NCBI GenBank assembly: GCA_946479185.1
Contig: CAMLFF010000054.1
Span: forward strand, 1-13,384
Reading direction: 5' to 3'
Source of the DNA: an uncultured Sphingobium sp.
GTDB lineage: Bacteria > Pseudomonadota > Alphaproteobacteria > Sphingomonadales > Sphingomonadaceae
DNA length: 13,384 bases
Shown: positions 1 through 7,888 of the stretch, in pieces
Position numbering within the stretch: the stretch's first letter is position 1
How the letters are laid out: every line of letters begins with the position of its first letter
Notes under the pieces: model-generated
What the model was told of the DNA's origin: nothing
Databases searched by the model: none
Seen by the model: the letters and a program-made list of their open reading frames with translations, nothing else
Position numbers and translations under genes: made by a program

Positions 1-41
1 GTCCCGCTCAAACCTTAAAAACGCGATTACGCAACGATCCC

Positions 42-1247
42 CTAAAGAGGAGGGGTGGCGAGTTGCACCTGCGCTTGCGTCAGTAAACCCTCATCCCCCA
101 AGGCCCGCCCATAAAGCTTGGCATAGAGCCCGATCATCACCGTCTCATCGAGACAGCGCAGTGCCCGTTTGCGATTGGCCTCGCCAATCTTGCCACGTAA
201 CGGTGCGTCGTCCGCCAGCTCCGCGACGGCATCCGTGAAGATTTCAACATCATCATCCTCATCATGCGCGATGATGAACGGTCGATTATCCGGCGAGACC
301 ATCGCCATTGCATCGCCCACATCGGTGGAGACGACCGGCAGCCCGGCCGCCATCGCCTCAGCGAGCGAGATGGGGAATTGCTCGCTATCCGATGACAGCG
401 CGAAAATATCGAAGGCCCCGACATAATCCTGCGGGCGCGGGAGGAAGCCGGGCAGCACTATGTCCTTCATGCCCTGCGCGCAGGCTTCCGCGCGGATCGC
501 TTCCCGCTCGGGGCCATCGCCCACGATAACAAGGCGGACCTTATCCTGCAGCGGCGCCACCGCGCGGACGAGCTTGCGCAAATTTTTGACCCGCGTGAGC
601 CCCGCCACCGTGCCGACAATCAACCGGCCATCGGGCACGAGCCCCGGAATGGCAGATGTCGCGCGGCACCCGGCATAGGCGGCCACATCAATGCCGTTGG
701 GGATCTGATGGACTTTCGAGGCTGCCTGCCGCCACTCGCTCTGCGCGATATGCGCAAGCTCATTGGAGGGCACGATGAGCGCCGAGGCGCTGCGCAATGC
801 GCATTGCCGATAGCGATTGCGAGTCGCCTGACGGACGAAAGCTTCCTCCGCTTCAAAGCCATCCTCATGATGGATGAGCGGCGGCAGGCGCTTGAGGCGG
901 CGCAGCGCACTATGCGCCATCGCGCCGTCAATCGCGCCCCAATTGAAGGTGAGCACCAGATCATAGCCGCGCATGAGGTGAGCGAGGGCGAGATATTTGC
1001 TGAGCTTGCGCGGCCCATCGAGGCAGCCGTCATCGAGAAAACGCACCGCCAGACCGGGATCGAGCGCGGCTCTGGCGCCGGTCGCCTTGCGATCGACCAG
1101 CAATATGTCATGGGTCATGCGGCGGCCCCAATGGTTCATCAGCCGAACCATCCGGGATTCCTTGCCACCCAGATCGAATGTCTCGTGCATCTGGAGCACG
1201 CGCAACGGACGACCTTTAAGCTTTTGGTTGTCCGCGCAAATCCTCAT
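42..1247 (-). CDS. GT4-family glycosyltransferase
   Basis: Predicted cytoplasmic retaining glycosyltransferase of the GT-B fold (GT1/GT4 'glycosyl transferases group 1'), 401 residues, normal length for the family. The N-terminal half has the acceptor-side Rossmann start with a GGKE motif near residue 27. The C-terminal half has PNGID near residue 184, then a nucleotide-sugar domain beginning GTVAGLTRVKNL. The family E-x7-E motif is complete: E289 (EQF) and E297 (LAEAMAAGLP). Donor and acceptor cannot be read from sequence; surface polysaccharide or glycolipid synthesis is the usual role. The ATG overlaps the hydrolase stop (ATGA), implying translational coupling. No strong ribosome binding site is visible. 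An internal ATG at residue 20, just before HETFDLGGKE, is a possible alternative start. An acidic run HDEDDD lies near residue 328. Confidence 0.88.
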   Translation of the reverse strand: MRICADNQKLKGRPLRVLQMHETFDLGGKESRMVRLMNHWGRRMTHDILLVDRKATGARAALDPGLAVRFLDDGCLDGPRKLSKYLALAHLMRGYDLVLTFNWGAIDGAMAHSALRRLKRLPPLIHHEDGFEAEEAFVRQATRNRYRQCALRSASALIVPSNELAHIAQSEWRQAASKVHQIPNGIDVAAYAGCRATSAIPGLVPDGRLIVGTVAGLTRVKNLRKLVRAVAPLQDKVRLVIVGDGPEREAIRAEACAQGMKDIVLPGFLPRPQDYVGAFDIFALSSDSEQFPISLAEAMAAGLPVVSTDVGDAMAMVSPDNRPFIIAHDEDDDVEIFTDAVAELADDAPLRGKIGEANRKRALRCLDETVMIGLYAKLYGRALGDEGLLTQAQVQLATPPL

Positions 1248-2134
1248 GACGTCATCATGACCTTTTCGAGCAGCCGATCAATAGCGGACTGCGCATCCGG
1301 CTCTTCAAGCGTGGGTGCATGTCCAACCCGCGGCACGGTGACGACTTCCATCTGCGGCAGGCGCTCCTGCATTTTGGCCGCCGTTTCCCGCGTGAGCAGA
1401 TCACTCAGCTCACCGCGCACCAGCGTGAGCGGAATATCGCTCAGCGCTGCAAAGGCGGGCCACAGGTCCACCCCCGCAGCGCCGCCGGGCGCGCGGAAGG
1501 GCTCGGCGATGCTCTGGTCATAATCCAGCACGATGCGGCCCTGACTGTTCAGCCGATAGAGCCGCCGCGCAATGTCCAGCCACTCGGTCAGGCGATAATC
1601 GGGATAGATCACGGCCTGAACATCCGCCACCGCGCGCGCGGCATGGACCCAGGTGGGGTGACCGCTGCCATTGCCGACATTGCGGCGGATACGCTCCAGC
1701 CCCTCTTCAGCAATGTCCGGCCCAATATCGTTGAGCAGCGCGCCAGCAAGGCACCCCCGCTTGGTCGCGGCGATGAGCATGAGCATGATGCCGCCAAGCG
1801 ACGTGCCGATCCCCACGAAGCGCGGCAGGGCCAACTCCTCGATCAGCTTCACCAGGTCCTGCAGATAGACGAGCGGCACATAGCTCATTGGGTTTTTGGC
1901 ATAGGCGCTCTCGCCGCGCCCGCGCAGTTCCACCACGATGACACGCCACTCGCCCGCCAGCCGGTTGGCCAACGGCTCGAAGTCACGGGCATTGCGGGTC
2001 AGCCCCGGTATGCAGAGGATCGGTGGCCGATCGTCCCGGCCGGGATAGTCCCGATAATGGAGGCGCAAATTATCCTGCGACCACCAATATTTATCATCAT
2101 AGCGCGACAAGCTTGATCCTTTCCCCGCCATCAC
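1244..2134 (-). CDS. alpha/beta hydrolase
   Basis: Alpha/beta-hydrolase-fold protein of 296 residues. The catalytic triad appears intact. The nucleophile elbow is GTSLGG with S112, the acid is probably D245 (GELSDLL), and the histidine is H272 (VGHAPTLEEP). An oxyanion-hole-like turn, IPGLTRN, lies near residues 42-48. No signal peptide or membrane segment is seen, so it is probably cytoplasmic. Substrate is unknown; esterase, lactonase or haloalkane-dehalogenase-like relatives share this layout. Either the GTG at 2134 or the ATG one codon downstream could be the start; a GGGG run just upstream favours the ATG at 2131. It is the first gene of a two-gene minus-strand unit with the glycosyltransferase, and its start lies 13 bases from the divergent selO start. 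Confidence 0.88.
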   Translation of the reverse strand: MMAGKGSSLSRYDDKYWWSQDNLRLHYRDYPGRDDRPPILCIPGLTRNARDFEPLANRLAGEWRVIVVELRGRGESAYAKNPMSYVPLVYLQDLVKLIEELALPRFVGIGTSLGGIMLMLIAATKRGCLAGALLNDIGPDIAEEGLERIRRNVGNGSGHPTWVHAARAVADVQAVIYPDYRLTEWLDIARRLYRLNSQGRIVLDYDQSIAEPFRAPGGAAGVDLWPAFAALSDIPLTLVRGELSDLLTRETAAKMQERLPQMEVVTVPRVGHAPTLEEPDAQSAIDRLLEKVMMTS

Positions 2135-2147
2135 CCCATATCAGAGC

Positions 2148-3548
2148 ATGGACGAGACGCTACAAACAAGAGATTTCCGCCCCGAGCGCGCGATTGACGA
2201 GATTGCCGACTTCATTGGCGATCCGGTCAAGCCTGCCGACTTCCCCCAGACGATCCTGCGCTTCCGCAATGATCGGGCGGCGGCGAGCGTGGGCCTTGAT
2301 GGTCTGAGCGACGAACGCTGGCTTGCGCATTTCGGGCGATTCGAGCCTTTGCCGGGCGCCCAGCCCGAGCCGCTGGCGCTGCGCTATCATGGTCATCAGT
2401 TCCGCGTGTATAATCCGGATCTTGGCGATGGGCGGGGCTTTCTGTTCGCGCAAATGCGTGAAGCACCCGAAGCTGGCGGGCGGCTGCTCGACCTCGGCAC
2501 CAAGGGCTCCGGCCTCACGCCGTGGAGTCGCACCGCCGACGGGCGCCTGACACTCAAGGGCGGCATGCGGGAAATCCTCGCCACCGAAATGCTCGAGGCG
2601 CTGGGCGTCACCACCTCGCGCACCTTCTCGCTCATCGAGACGGGCGAAGCGCTGATGCGTGGGGACGAGCCCTCCCCCACCCGCTCGGTAGTGATGGTGC
2701 GCCTCAACCACGGTCATATCCGCATCGGCAGCTTCCAGCGCCTCGCCTATCTCGGTCAGATTGAGGAGATGAAGCGACTGGTCGACTACTGCCTACGTCA
2801 CCTGCTGGAGATCGAGCCCGGCGATGCCCCCGCACTGGCGCTGTTGCGCGCCGTGGTCGCGCGCACGGCGGACCTTGCCGCCAGCTATATGGTCGCAGGT
2901 TTCGTGCATGGCGTGCTCAACAGCGACAATATCGCCATTACGGCGGAGAGCTTCGACTATGGGCCGTGGCGCTTCACGCCGCGCTGGGAGCCGGGCTTTA
3001 CGGCTGCCTATTTCGATCAATCGGGGCTTTATTCTTTCGCGCGGCAAGCCGAGGCAATCCATTGGGATGTCGCGCAACTCGCCCAGTCCCTCGCGCACCT
3101 CGCCGAGCCGGACGCGCTGGTCGACATTCTGCGGCAGTATCCGGCCATTTATGAGGGTCGCCTTGTCACACGCTTCCTGCAGCGCTTGGGGTATTCCGCC
3201 CCCGACGACACGACCGCCCGCGCTTTCGTCGTCGCTGCCGTCGAAGCCCTGCGTGGGAGCGACGCGCTGATCGACCGCTTTTTCTTCGATTGGCGGCGCG
3301 GCGATCATGACGCGACCCGCTACCCCGGCGAAGCGTGGGACAAGGCGCGCGAAGCCCTCAAGCCCCTCACCTTGCGCCCCGACGCGCTCGATCATGATTA
3401 TTGGCGCGGCGATGCCCCCTGCTCCATGCATATCGAGGAGGTGGAAGCCATCTGGGCACCCATAGCCGCAACCGACGATTGGACCCTGCTCAACCAGAAG
3501 GTCGCCGCCATCCGCGCAATGGGAGCAGCACACAAAGCGCTCAACTGA
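2148..3548 (+). CDS. selO: SelO/YdiU-family protein adenylyltransferase
   Basis: Pseudokinase-fold enzyme that transfers AMP from ATP to Ser/Thr/Tyr of target proteins. In bacteria it is linked to redox homeostasis. It has 466 residues, close to E. coli YdiU. Conserved blocks in order: YHGHQF and LGDGRG, LGTKGSGLTPWSR near residue 117, the GMREILATEML segment, then HGVLNSDN with D260 and N261, and D270 of DYGPWRF. The D-N-x8-D spacing matches the catalytic base and metal ligands described for SelO, so AMPylation looks feasible. The sequence ends without the C-terminal Cys (Sec in eukaryotes) seen in many SelO proteins. The HQFRVYNP variant of the HQFG block suggests an alphaproteobacterial subgroup. 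The ribosome binding site is weak (AGAG only). Confidence 0.93.
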   Translation: MDETLQTRDFRPERAIDEIADFIGDPVKPADFPQTILRFRNDRAAASVGLDGLSDERWLAHFGRFEPLPGAQPEPLALRYHGHQFRVYNPDLGDGRGFLFAQMREAPEAGGRLLDLGTKGSGLTPWSRTADGRLTLKGGMREILATEMLEALGVTTSRTFSLIETGEALMRGDEPSPTRSVVMVRLNHGHIRIGSFQRLAYLGQIEEMKRLVDYCLRHLLEIEPGDAPALALLRAVVARTADLAASYMVAGFVHGVLNSDNIAITAESFDYGPWRFTPRWEPGFTAAYFDQSGLYSFARQAEAIHWDVAQLAQSLAHLAEPDALVDILRQYPAIYEGRLVTRFLQRLGYSAPDDTTARAFVVAAVEALRGSDALIDRFFFDWRRGDHDATRYPGEAWDKAREALKPLTLRPDALDHDYWRGDAPCSMHIEEVEAIWAPIAATDDWTLLNQKVAAIRAMGAAHKALN

Positions 3549-3596
3549 CCGCATCGTAAAGAAGCTGGCAACCTTTTGCCCGCCATAGAGTCGCGC

Positions 3597-5078
3597 ATGC
3601 TCCCTGCGCGCCAGCCTCTTCCGCCTATTCAGGCGCAATCTGTTGCAAAGCGCGATCTCATCCGGTCCATCGCGCCCGCGACTGGCGAGCTGATCTGGGA
3701 AAGCCCGCCAAGCGATGTCGCGCTGCAGATCAGACGTGTCGAGCGCTCCTGGACGGCTTGGGCTGGCATGCCCACCTCCTACCGTGTCGAAACCATCCGC
3801 CGCTTCGCCAATGGCGTGCGCTCGGAGGAAGCCACGCTTTCCGCCCTCGTCGCCAATGAAACAGGTCGCCCCCTCTGGCACGCCCGGCAGGAAGTCGCGG
3901 CCCTGTTCGATCGGATCGAGAAATCTATCCAAGCCTATTCAGAGCGCACCGGCCAGCGTCAGGTCGAGGGAGCATTGGGCGCGCGTTCGGCCCTGCGCCA
4001 CAAGCCGCTCGGCATCGTCGCGGTCATCACGCCCCATGCGATGCCCGCCCGCATCCCGGTCGATCATATTATTCCGGCGCTGCTGGCAGGCAATGGCATC
4101 CTCTTCAAACCCTCCGAGAAGACGCCCGCTACGGCGGAAATGCTCGTGCAACTGCTGCACGAAGCCGGTCTGATCGAAGACCTTGTGCAATGTGTGATCG
4201 GCGGGCCGGAGGCAGGCGAAGCGCTGGTTGCGGACCCGCGCATTCATGGCATCTGCTTCACCGGATCGACCCAGACCGGCCTTGCGATCATGCGCGAAAA
4301 TGCGCACCGGCCAGACCGGGTGCTGGCGCTTGAGATGAGCGGCAACAACCCCATCATCGCCTGGGACACGCCGGATCTCGCCAGCGCCGCTGCGCTTATC
4401 GCGCAATCCGCCTTCGATGCGAGCGGCCAGCATTGCCTCTCCGCCCGCCGCCTGATCGTTCGCGACACGCTGCAAGAGGCGCTGGTTGGCGAGGTCAAGA
4501 CCTTGGCTGATCGCCTCATCATCGGCGCGCCGGATGCTGACCCCGCCCCCTTCATGGGCCCGGTGATCGATCTGGAAACAGCTGACGGCCTCACGGAAAG
4601 CTTCCTGATGCTCATGAGCAATGGTGGCCGCCCGATCAAACATATGCAGCGACCCTTCGATGGCCTGCCCTTCGTCACCCCCGCCATTATCGATGTGACC
4701 GCGATGAGCGAGCGGCCAGATGTTGAGCTGTTCGGCCCCTTGTTGCAGGTCATTTCCGTCACCAGCTTCGATGAAGCCATTGCGGAAGCAAACAACAGCC
4801 AGTTCGGCCTCGGCGCGACCTTGATTGGCGGCACGCCCGAGCAATATGATCGCTTCTGGGTCAATGTGCGGGCAGGCGTCATCAACTGGAACCGCCCCTC
4901 CTTCACGCTCGCGCCCAATGCCCCGGTGGGCGGCCTCGGCCTTGCGGGCAATCACCGCCCCGGCGGCCATTATGCGGCGGACCATTGCGCTTATCCGGTC
5001 GCCTCGTCCGAAACGCAGCAACCGCGCGCTTCGGTGGGCATCGGCCTCAAGCCGCTGGACATTGTCGCGGATCGCTAA
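3597..5078 (+). CDS. AstD-like aldehyde dehydrogenase, oxyanion-hole Asn replaced
   Basis: Member of the NAD(P)-dependent aldehyde dehydrogenase superfamily, closest by eye to succinylglutamate-semialdehyde dehydrogenase (AstD, arginine succinyltransferase pathway). It has 493 residues from this ATG; a TTG at 3576 would add seven. AstD-like signatures include SIAPATGELIWE, RPLWHARQEVA, PALLAGNGILFKPSEKTP, FTGSTQTG, FGPLLQV, and a C-terminal GNHRPGGHYAADHCAYPVAS. The catalytic Cys (C280, SGQHC) and general-base Glu (E246, LEMSGNNP) are present. The superfamily's near-invariant Asn in P-[WY]-N-[FY]-P is Ala148 here (PHAMP). In AstD this segment normally reads GPYNFPGHLPNGH. The usual C-T-C after the Gln is C-L-S. 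No other ast gene is in the window, so the arginine-catabolic role is doubtful and a divergent paralog is possible. It follows selO by a short gap. Confidence 0.85.
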   Translation: MLPARQPLPPIQAQSVAKRDLIRSIAPATGELIWESPPSDVALQIRRVERSWTAWAGMPTSYRVETIRRFANGVRSEEATLSALVANETGRPLWHARQEVAALFDRIEKSIQAYSERTGQRQVEGALGARSALRHKPLGIVAVITPHAMPARIPVDHIIPALLAGNGILFKPSEKTPATAEMLVQLLHEAGLIEDLVQCVIGGPEAGEALVADPRIHGICFTGSTQTGLAIMRENAHRPDRVLALEMSGNNPIIAWDTPDLASAAALIAQSAFDASGQHCLSARRLIVRDTLQEALVGEVKTLADRLIIGAPDADPAPFMGPVIDLETADGLTESFLMLMSNGGRPIKHMQRPFDGLPFVTPAIIDVTAMSERPDVELFGPLLQVISVTSFDEAIAEANNSQFGLGATLIGGTPEQYDRFWVNVRAGVINWNRPSFTLAPNAPVGGLGLAGNHRPGGHYAADHCAYPVASSETQQPRASVGIGLKPLDIVADR

Positions 5079-5084
5079 GCCCTG

Positions 5085-5148
5085 CTCAGCGCCACAAAAG
5101 TTTCGCTAGGGCCACCTAAAGCAAGCGTCGGTTGCGAGTGGCGCTCAG
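5085..5148 (+). promoter_or_regulatory. Structured leader upstream of cobA (possible cis-regulatory RNA or operator)
   Basis: The 88-base gap between the AstD-like gene and cobA holds an inverted repeat. Its arms are 5085-5095 and 5138-5148, complementary at 10 of 11 positions. Inside lie TCGC/GCGA (5103-5106 with 5134-5137), a perfect small hairpin TAGG-GCCA-CCTA (5107-5118), and GCAA/TTGC (5121-5124 with 5132-5135, which competes with part of the TCGC/GCGA pairing). Together they could fold as a three-way junction just before the start of the sulfur-assimilation operon. It could equally be a protein-binding dyad. I recognise no named riboswitch class and see no convincing sigma-70 promoter in the gap. 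Confidence 0.35.
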
Positions 5149-5166
5149 GATAAGCATCTACCGGTC

Positions 5167-5952
5167 ATGGCGCATCATGAGTCTTCCAAGCCGGGAACGG
5201 TGTATCTTGTCGGCGCAGGTCCGGGCGATCCCGATCTGTTGACGCTGCGCGCTGCGCGGCTGATCGGCAATGCGACGCTCATCGTGCATGATGGTCTGGT
5301 CGATCCCGCCATTCTCGCCATGGCACGCGCCGATGCAGAACTGATTTCCGTCGCCAAGCAGCGCTCGCGCCACTCGATGAAGCAGGAGGCGATCAATTCA
5401 CTACTCGTCGCCGAGGCGCTGGGCGGCCGCGATGTCGTGCGCCTCAAGGGCGGCGATCCCTTCATTTTTGGCCGTGGCGGCGAAGAGCTTGAGGCCTGCC
5501 GCGAGGCTGGGGTGCCTTGTCAGGTCGTGCCCGGCATCAGCGCAGCCATTGGCGGCGGTGCCAGTGCTGGCTTGCCGCTCACCCACCGCGATCATGCCAG
5601 CATCGTCAGCTTTGTCGCTGGCCAGTGCAAAGGCCTCTCCGAGCAGAATTGGGCTGGCCTCGCCGGTGCCGGGCGCACGCTCGTCATCTATATGGGCCTC
5701 GCGACCTCCCACGAGATCGCTGAAAAGCTGATGCGCGACGGCCTTTCGCCGCACACGCCCATCGCGGTGATCGAGAGCGCTACGAGGCCCGAGCAGCGCG
5801 TGTTGCGCAGCCTGCTCGCCGATCTGGGCGACCTTGTGACGCGCGAAAATGTTAAAAGTCCCGGCCTCATCGTGGTCGGTGACGTGGTTGTTCACGCCGA
5901 TGCGCTCGATTGCTTGCCGCTCGGCCAATATGAAGCGTTGGGGAGCTTTTGA
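5167..5952 (+). CDS. cobA: Uroporphyrinogen-III C-methyltransferase
   Basis: SAM-dependent enzyme that methylates uroporphyrinogen III at C2 and C7 to give precorrin-2, the branch point to siroheme and cobalamin. It has 261 residues, matching the stand-alone methyltransferase and lacking the CysG N-terminal dehydrogenase/ferrochelatase half. Siroheme completion must therefore be encoded elsewhere. Motifs: VGAGPGDPDLLTLRA (residues 15-29), RLKGGDPFIFGRGGEE with K94, PGISAA, and PLTHRDHA. It is the first gene of the sulfur cluster, so its job here is probably supplying siroheme to CysI. The ATG at 5167 is chosen because no earlier in-frame start exists. An AGGA sits about 16 bases upstream, which is distant. 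A GTG at 5200 with GGGAA before it is a possible alternative. Confidence 0.93.
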   Translation: MAHHESSKPGTVYLVGAGPGDPDLLTLRAARLIGNATLIVHDGLVDPAILAMARADAELISVAKQRSRHSMKQEAINSLLVAEALGGRDVVRLKGGDPFIFGRGGEELEACREAGVPCQVVPGISAAIGGGASAGLPLTHRDHASIVSFVAGQCKGLSEQNWAGLAGAGRTLVIYMGLATSHEIAEKLMRDGLSPHTPIAVIESATRPEQRVLRSLLADLGDLVTRENVKSPGLIVVGDVVVHADALDCLPLGQYEALGSF

Positions 5953-5955
5953 CGC

Positions 5956-6255
5956 ATGAATGTTCTGACCGGAAATGATCTGGCGACGGGGGACGTCACC
6001 TGGTGGACGGGCGAAAGCTGGTCCATCCATGTGAATGACGCTTGCGATGTGGGCGACAAGGGCAATGAGATTGCGCAGGCGGAAGTCGCCGCGCGCCGCG
6101 TCAATGTGCCCTATGTCGTGGACGCCACGATAGATGAGGCGGGCAATGTCCGCCCCGCGCACATCAAGGAACGTATTCGCGCGCTCGGGCCGACCGTGCG
6201 CCTCGATCTCAGCCTCAAACCAGCCGACCCGACAGCCGGCAACTGGGTAATCTGA
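5956..6255 (+). CDS. DUF2849 family protein
   Basis: Small soluble protein of 99 residues that resembles DUF2849 (PF11011), found almost always beside alphaproteobacterial sulfite reductase genes. Function is unknown. The N-terminal region carries the typical TGNDLATGDVTWWT segment. There are no membrane segments and only one cysteine (in DACDVGDKG), so an iron-sulfur site within one chain is unlikely. It starts 3 bases after the cobA stop, with a GGGGAG ribosome binding site 10 bases upstream, and ends 1 base before the cysI ATG, so it is firmly inside the operon. Conserved linkage suggests a helper role for the sulfite reductase, such as assembly, electron delivery or regulation. That is inference from context only. 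Confidence 0.85.
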   Translation: MNVLTGNDLATGDVTWWTGESWSIHVNDACDVGDKGNEIAQAEVAARRVNVPYVVDATIDEAGNVRPAHIKERIRALGPTVRLDLSLKPADPTAGNWVI

Positions 6256-6256
6256 C

Positions 6257-7888
6257 ATGTATCAATATGACCAATATGATCAGGCAATGGTGGACGCGCG
6301 GGTTGCGGAGTTTCGCGACCAGACGCAACGTCGCCTTGATGGCCTGCTGAGCGAAGATCAGTTCAAGCCGCTCCGGCTGATGAACGGCCTCTACCTCCAG
6401 CTGCACGCCTATATGCTGCGCGTCGCGGTGCCTTATGGCACGCTATCGGGCAAGCAGATGCACATGCTGGCCCATATCGCGCGCAAATATGATCGCGATT
6501 ATGGCCACTTCACGACGCGACAGAACATCCAGTTCAACTGGATCAAGCTCTCCGACGCGCCGGACATCTTGGCTGAGCTGGCCACGGTCGAAATGCACGC
6601 CATCCAGACCAGCGGCAATTGCATCCGCAACATCTCGTCCGATCAATATGCCGGTGTAAGCGCTGACGAAGTGGCCGACCCGCGCCCGCTCGCCGAACTG
6701 CTGCGCCAATGGTCGAGCTTCCACCCGGAATTCACCTATCTGCCGCGCAAGTTCAAAATCTGCGTGATCGCGAGCGATGATGATCGCGCGGCCATGCGCC
6801 TGCACGATATCGGCATCTTGCTGGTCGAGAAGGATGGCGAGCTTGGCGCGCGCATCTTCGCTGGGGGCGGCATGGGCCGCACGCCGATGATTTCGCCTGA
6901 AATCCGCGATTTCGTGCCGTTCAACGAGGTGGTCTCCTACCTCGAAGCCTGCCTGCGCGTGTATAATCGCCACGGCCGTCGCGACAATAAGTACAAGGCC
7001 CGCATCAAGATCCTCGTCCACGAAATGGGCGCCGATGAATATCGCCGTCAGGTCGAGGAAGAGTTCGCCCAGATGAAGACGCTCGGCCTCGATCCGCCAT
7101 TGGCGGAGCTGGAGCGGATCGCTGCGCATTTCGCGCCGCCTGCTTATGAAACCGGCCTTGCCGACGAGATTGACCTCTCCGACCGCGATTTCGCGCAATG
7201 GGTGGAGGCGCAGGTCGCTCCGCACAAGGTGCCTGGCTATGCCATCGTCAATATCAGCCTCAAGCCCACCGGCGGTATCCCCGGCGATGCCTCGTCCGCA
7301 CAGCTTGACCTGATGGCCGACCTGGCCGAGCAGTACAGCTTTGATGAGCTGCGCGTCACTCATGCGCAGAACATCGTGCTGGCGCATGTGAAGAAGGCTG
7401 ATCTCTACGCGATCTGGAAAGCGCTTGAAGCCGCTGACCTCGGCACCGCCAATCTCGATCTCATCAGCGATATCATCGCCTGCCCCGGCCTTGATTATTG
7501 CAGCCTTGCCAATGCGCGCGCCATCCCGCTCTCGCAGAAGATTCAGCAGCGCTTTGCAGACTTGGATCGTCAGAAGGAGTTGGGCGAACTCAAGCTCAAG
7601 ATCAGCGGCTGCATCAATGCCTGCGGGCATCATCATGCCGGCAATATCGGCATTTTGGGCGTGGACCGCAGGGGCGTGGAAAATTACCAGCTGCTGCTCG
7701 GTGGATCGGGTGCGGAAGATGTGGCGCTTGGCCAGATCACCGGGCCAGGTTTCAGCGAGGACGGCATCGTGGACGCCATCGAGACGGCGACCAACGTCTA
7801 TCTCGCCAACCGGACCGAGGGTGAGCGCTTTGTCGACACCTATCGGCGGATCGGCATGGCTCCGTTCAAGGAGGCAATCTATGCTTGA
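6257..7888 (+). CDS. cysI: Siroheme/4Fe-4S sulfite (nitrite/sulfite) reductase
   Basis: Hemoprotein that reduces sulfite to sulfide by six electrons in cysteine biosynthesis, with siroheme bridged to a [4Fe-4S] cluster. It has 543 residues, typical for the family. Two sirohaem-ferredoxin repeats are visible. The first half includes YDRDYGHFTTRQNIQFNW and SGNCIRNIS. The second includes the cluster ligands C409 and C415 (CPGLDYC, C-x5-C) and C452 and C456 (CINACGHHH, C-x3-C; C456 is the expected siroheme-bridging Cys). No cysJ flavoprotein is nearby, so electrons probably come from ferredoxin. Nitrite reductase activity cannot be excluded, but flanking cysH and DUF934 strongly favour sulfite. 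No good ribosome binding site precedes the ATG, suggesting coupling to the DUF2849 gene. The last codons overlap the DUF934 start. Confidence 0.93.
   Translation: MYQYDQYDQAMVDARVAEFRDQTQRRLDGLLSEDQFKPLRLMNGLYLQLHAYMLRVAVPYGTLSGKQMHMLAHIARKYDRDYGHFTTRQNIQFNWIKLSDAPDILAELATVEMHAIQTSGNCIRNISSDQYAGVSADEVADPRPLAELLRQWSSFHPEFTYLPRKFKICVIASDDDRAAMRLHDIGILLVEKDGELGARIFAGGGMGRTPMISPEIRDFVPFNEVVSYLEACLRVYNRHGRRDNKYKARIKILVHEMGADEYRRQVEEEFAQMKTLGLDPPLAELERIAAHFAPPAYETGLADEIDLSDRDFAQWVEAQVAPHKVPGYAIVNISLKPTGGIPGDASSAQLDLMADLAEQYSFDELRVTHAQNIVLAHVKKADLYAIWKALEAADLGTANLDLISDIIACPGLDYCSLANARAIPLSQKIQQRFADLDRQKELGELKLKISGCINACGHHHAGNIGILGVDRRGVENYQLLLGGSGAEDVALGQITGPGFSEDGIVDAIETATNVYLANRTEGERFVDTYRRIGMAPFKEAIYA
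7868..7874 (+). promoter_or_regulatory. Strong ribosome binding site for the DUF934 gene
   Basis: AAGGAGG lies inside the 3' end of cysI, 6 bases before the ATG at 7881. This is the best Shine-Dalgarno sequence I noticed in the operon. It fixes the DUF934 start inside the cysI coding region and implies DUF934 is translated well in its own right. Confidence 0.7.

Noticed and set aside
1..41. Short stretch downstream of the glycosyltransferase gene
   Set aside because: No hairpin, terminator or start of another gene could be supported in these 41 bases.
259..277. Perfect 7-base inverted repeat TCATCAT/ATGATGA around GCGCG inside the glycosyltransferase gene
   Set aside because: It encodes an Ile-Ile-Ala-His-Asp-Glu run inside the gene. 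It is explained by coding and has no T-tract or regulatory context.
1246..1255. 10-base palindrome ATGACGTCAT at the hydrolase/glycosyltransferase junction
   Set aside because: Palindromes of this length are expected by chance about a dozen times in a window this size, and both flanking genes explain the bases.
2113..2142. TTGATC followed by CATATC as a selO promoter
   Set aside because: The -10 match is only three of six with an 18-base spacer, so it is too weak to list.
2793..5021. Minus-strand open frames of about 379 and 360 codons opposite selO and the AstD-like gene
   Set aside because: They are shadows of strongly supported plus-strand genes; neither product resembles a known family.
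5401..6258. Minus-strand open frame of about 285 codons opposite cobA and DUF2849
   Set aside because: It spans two well-supported genes and their junction, with no domain and no ribosome binding site.
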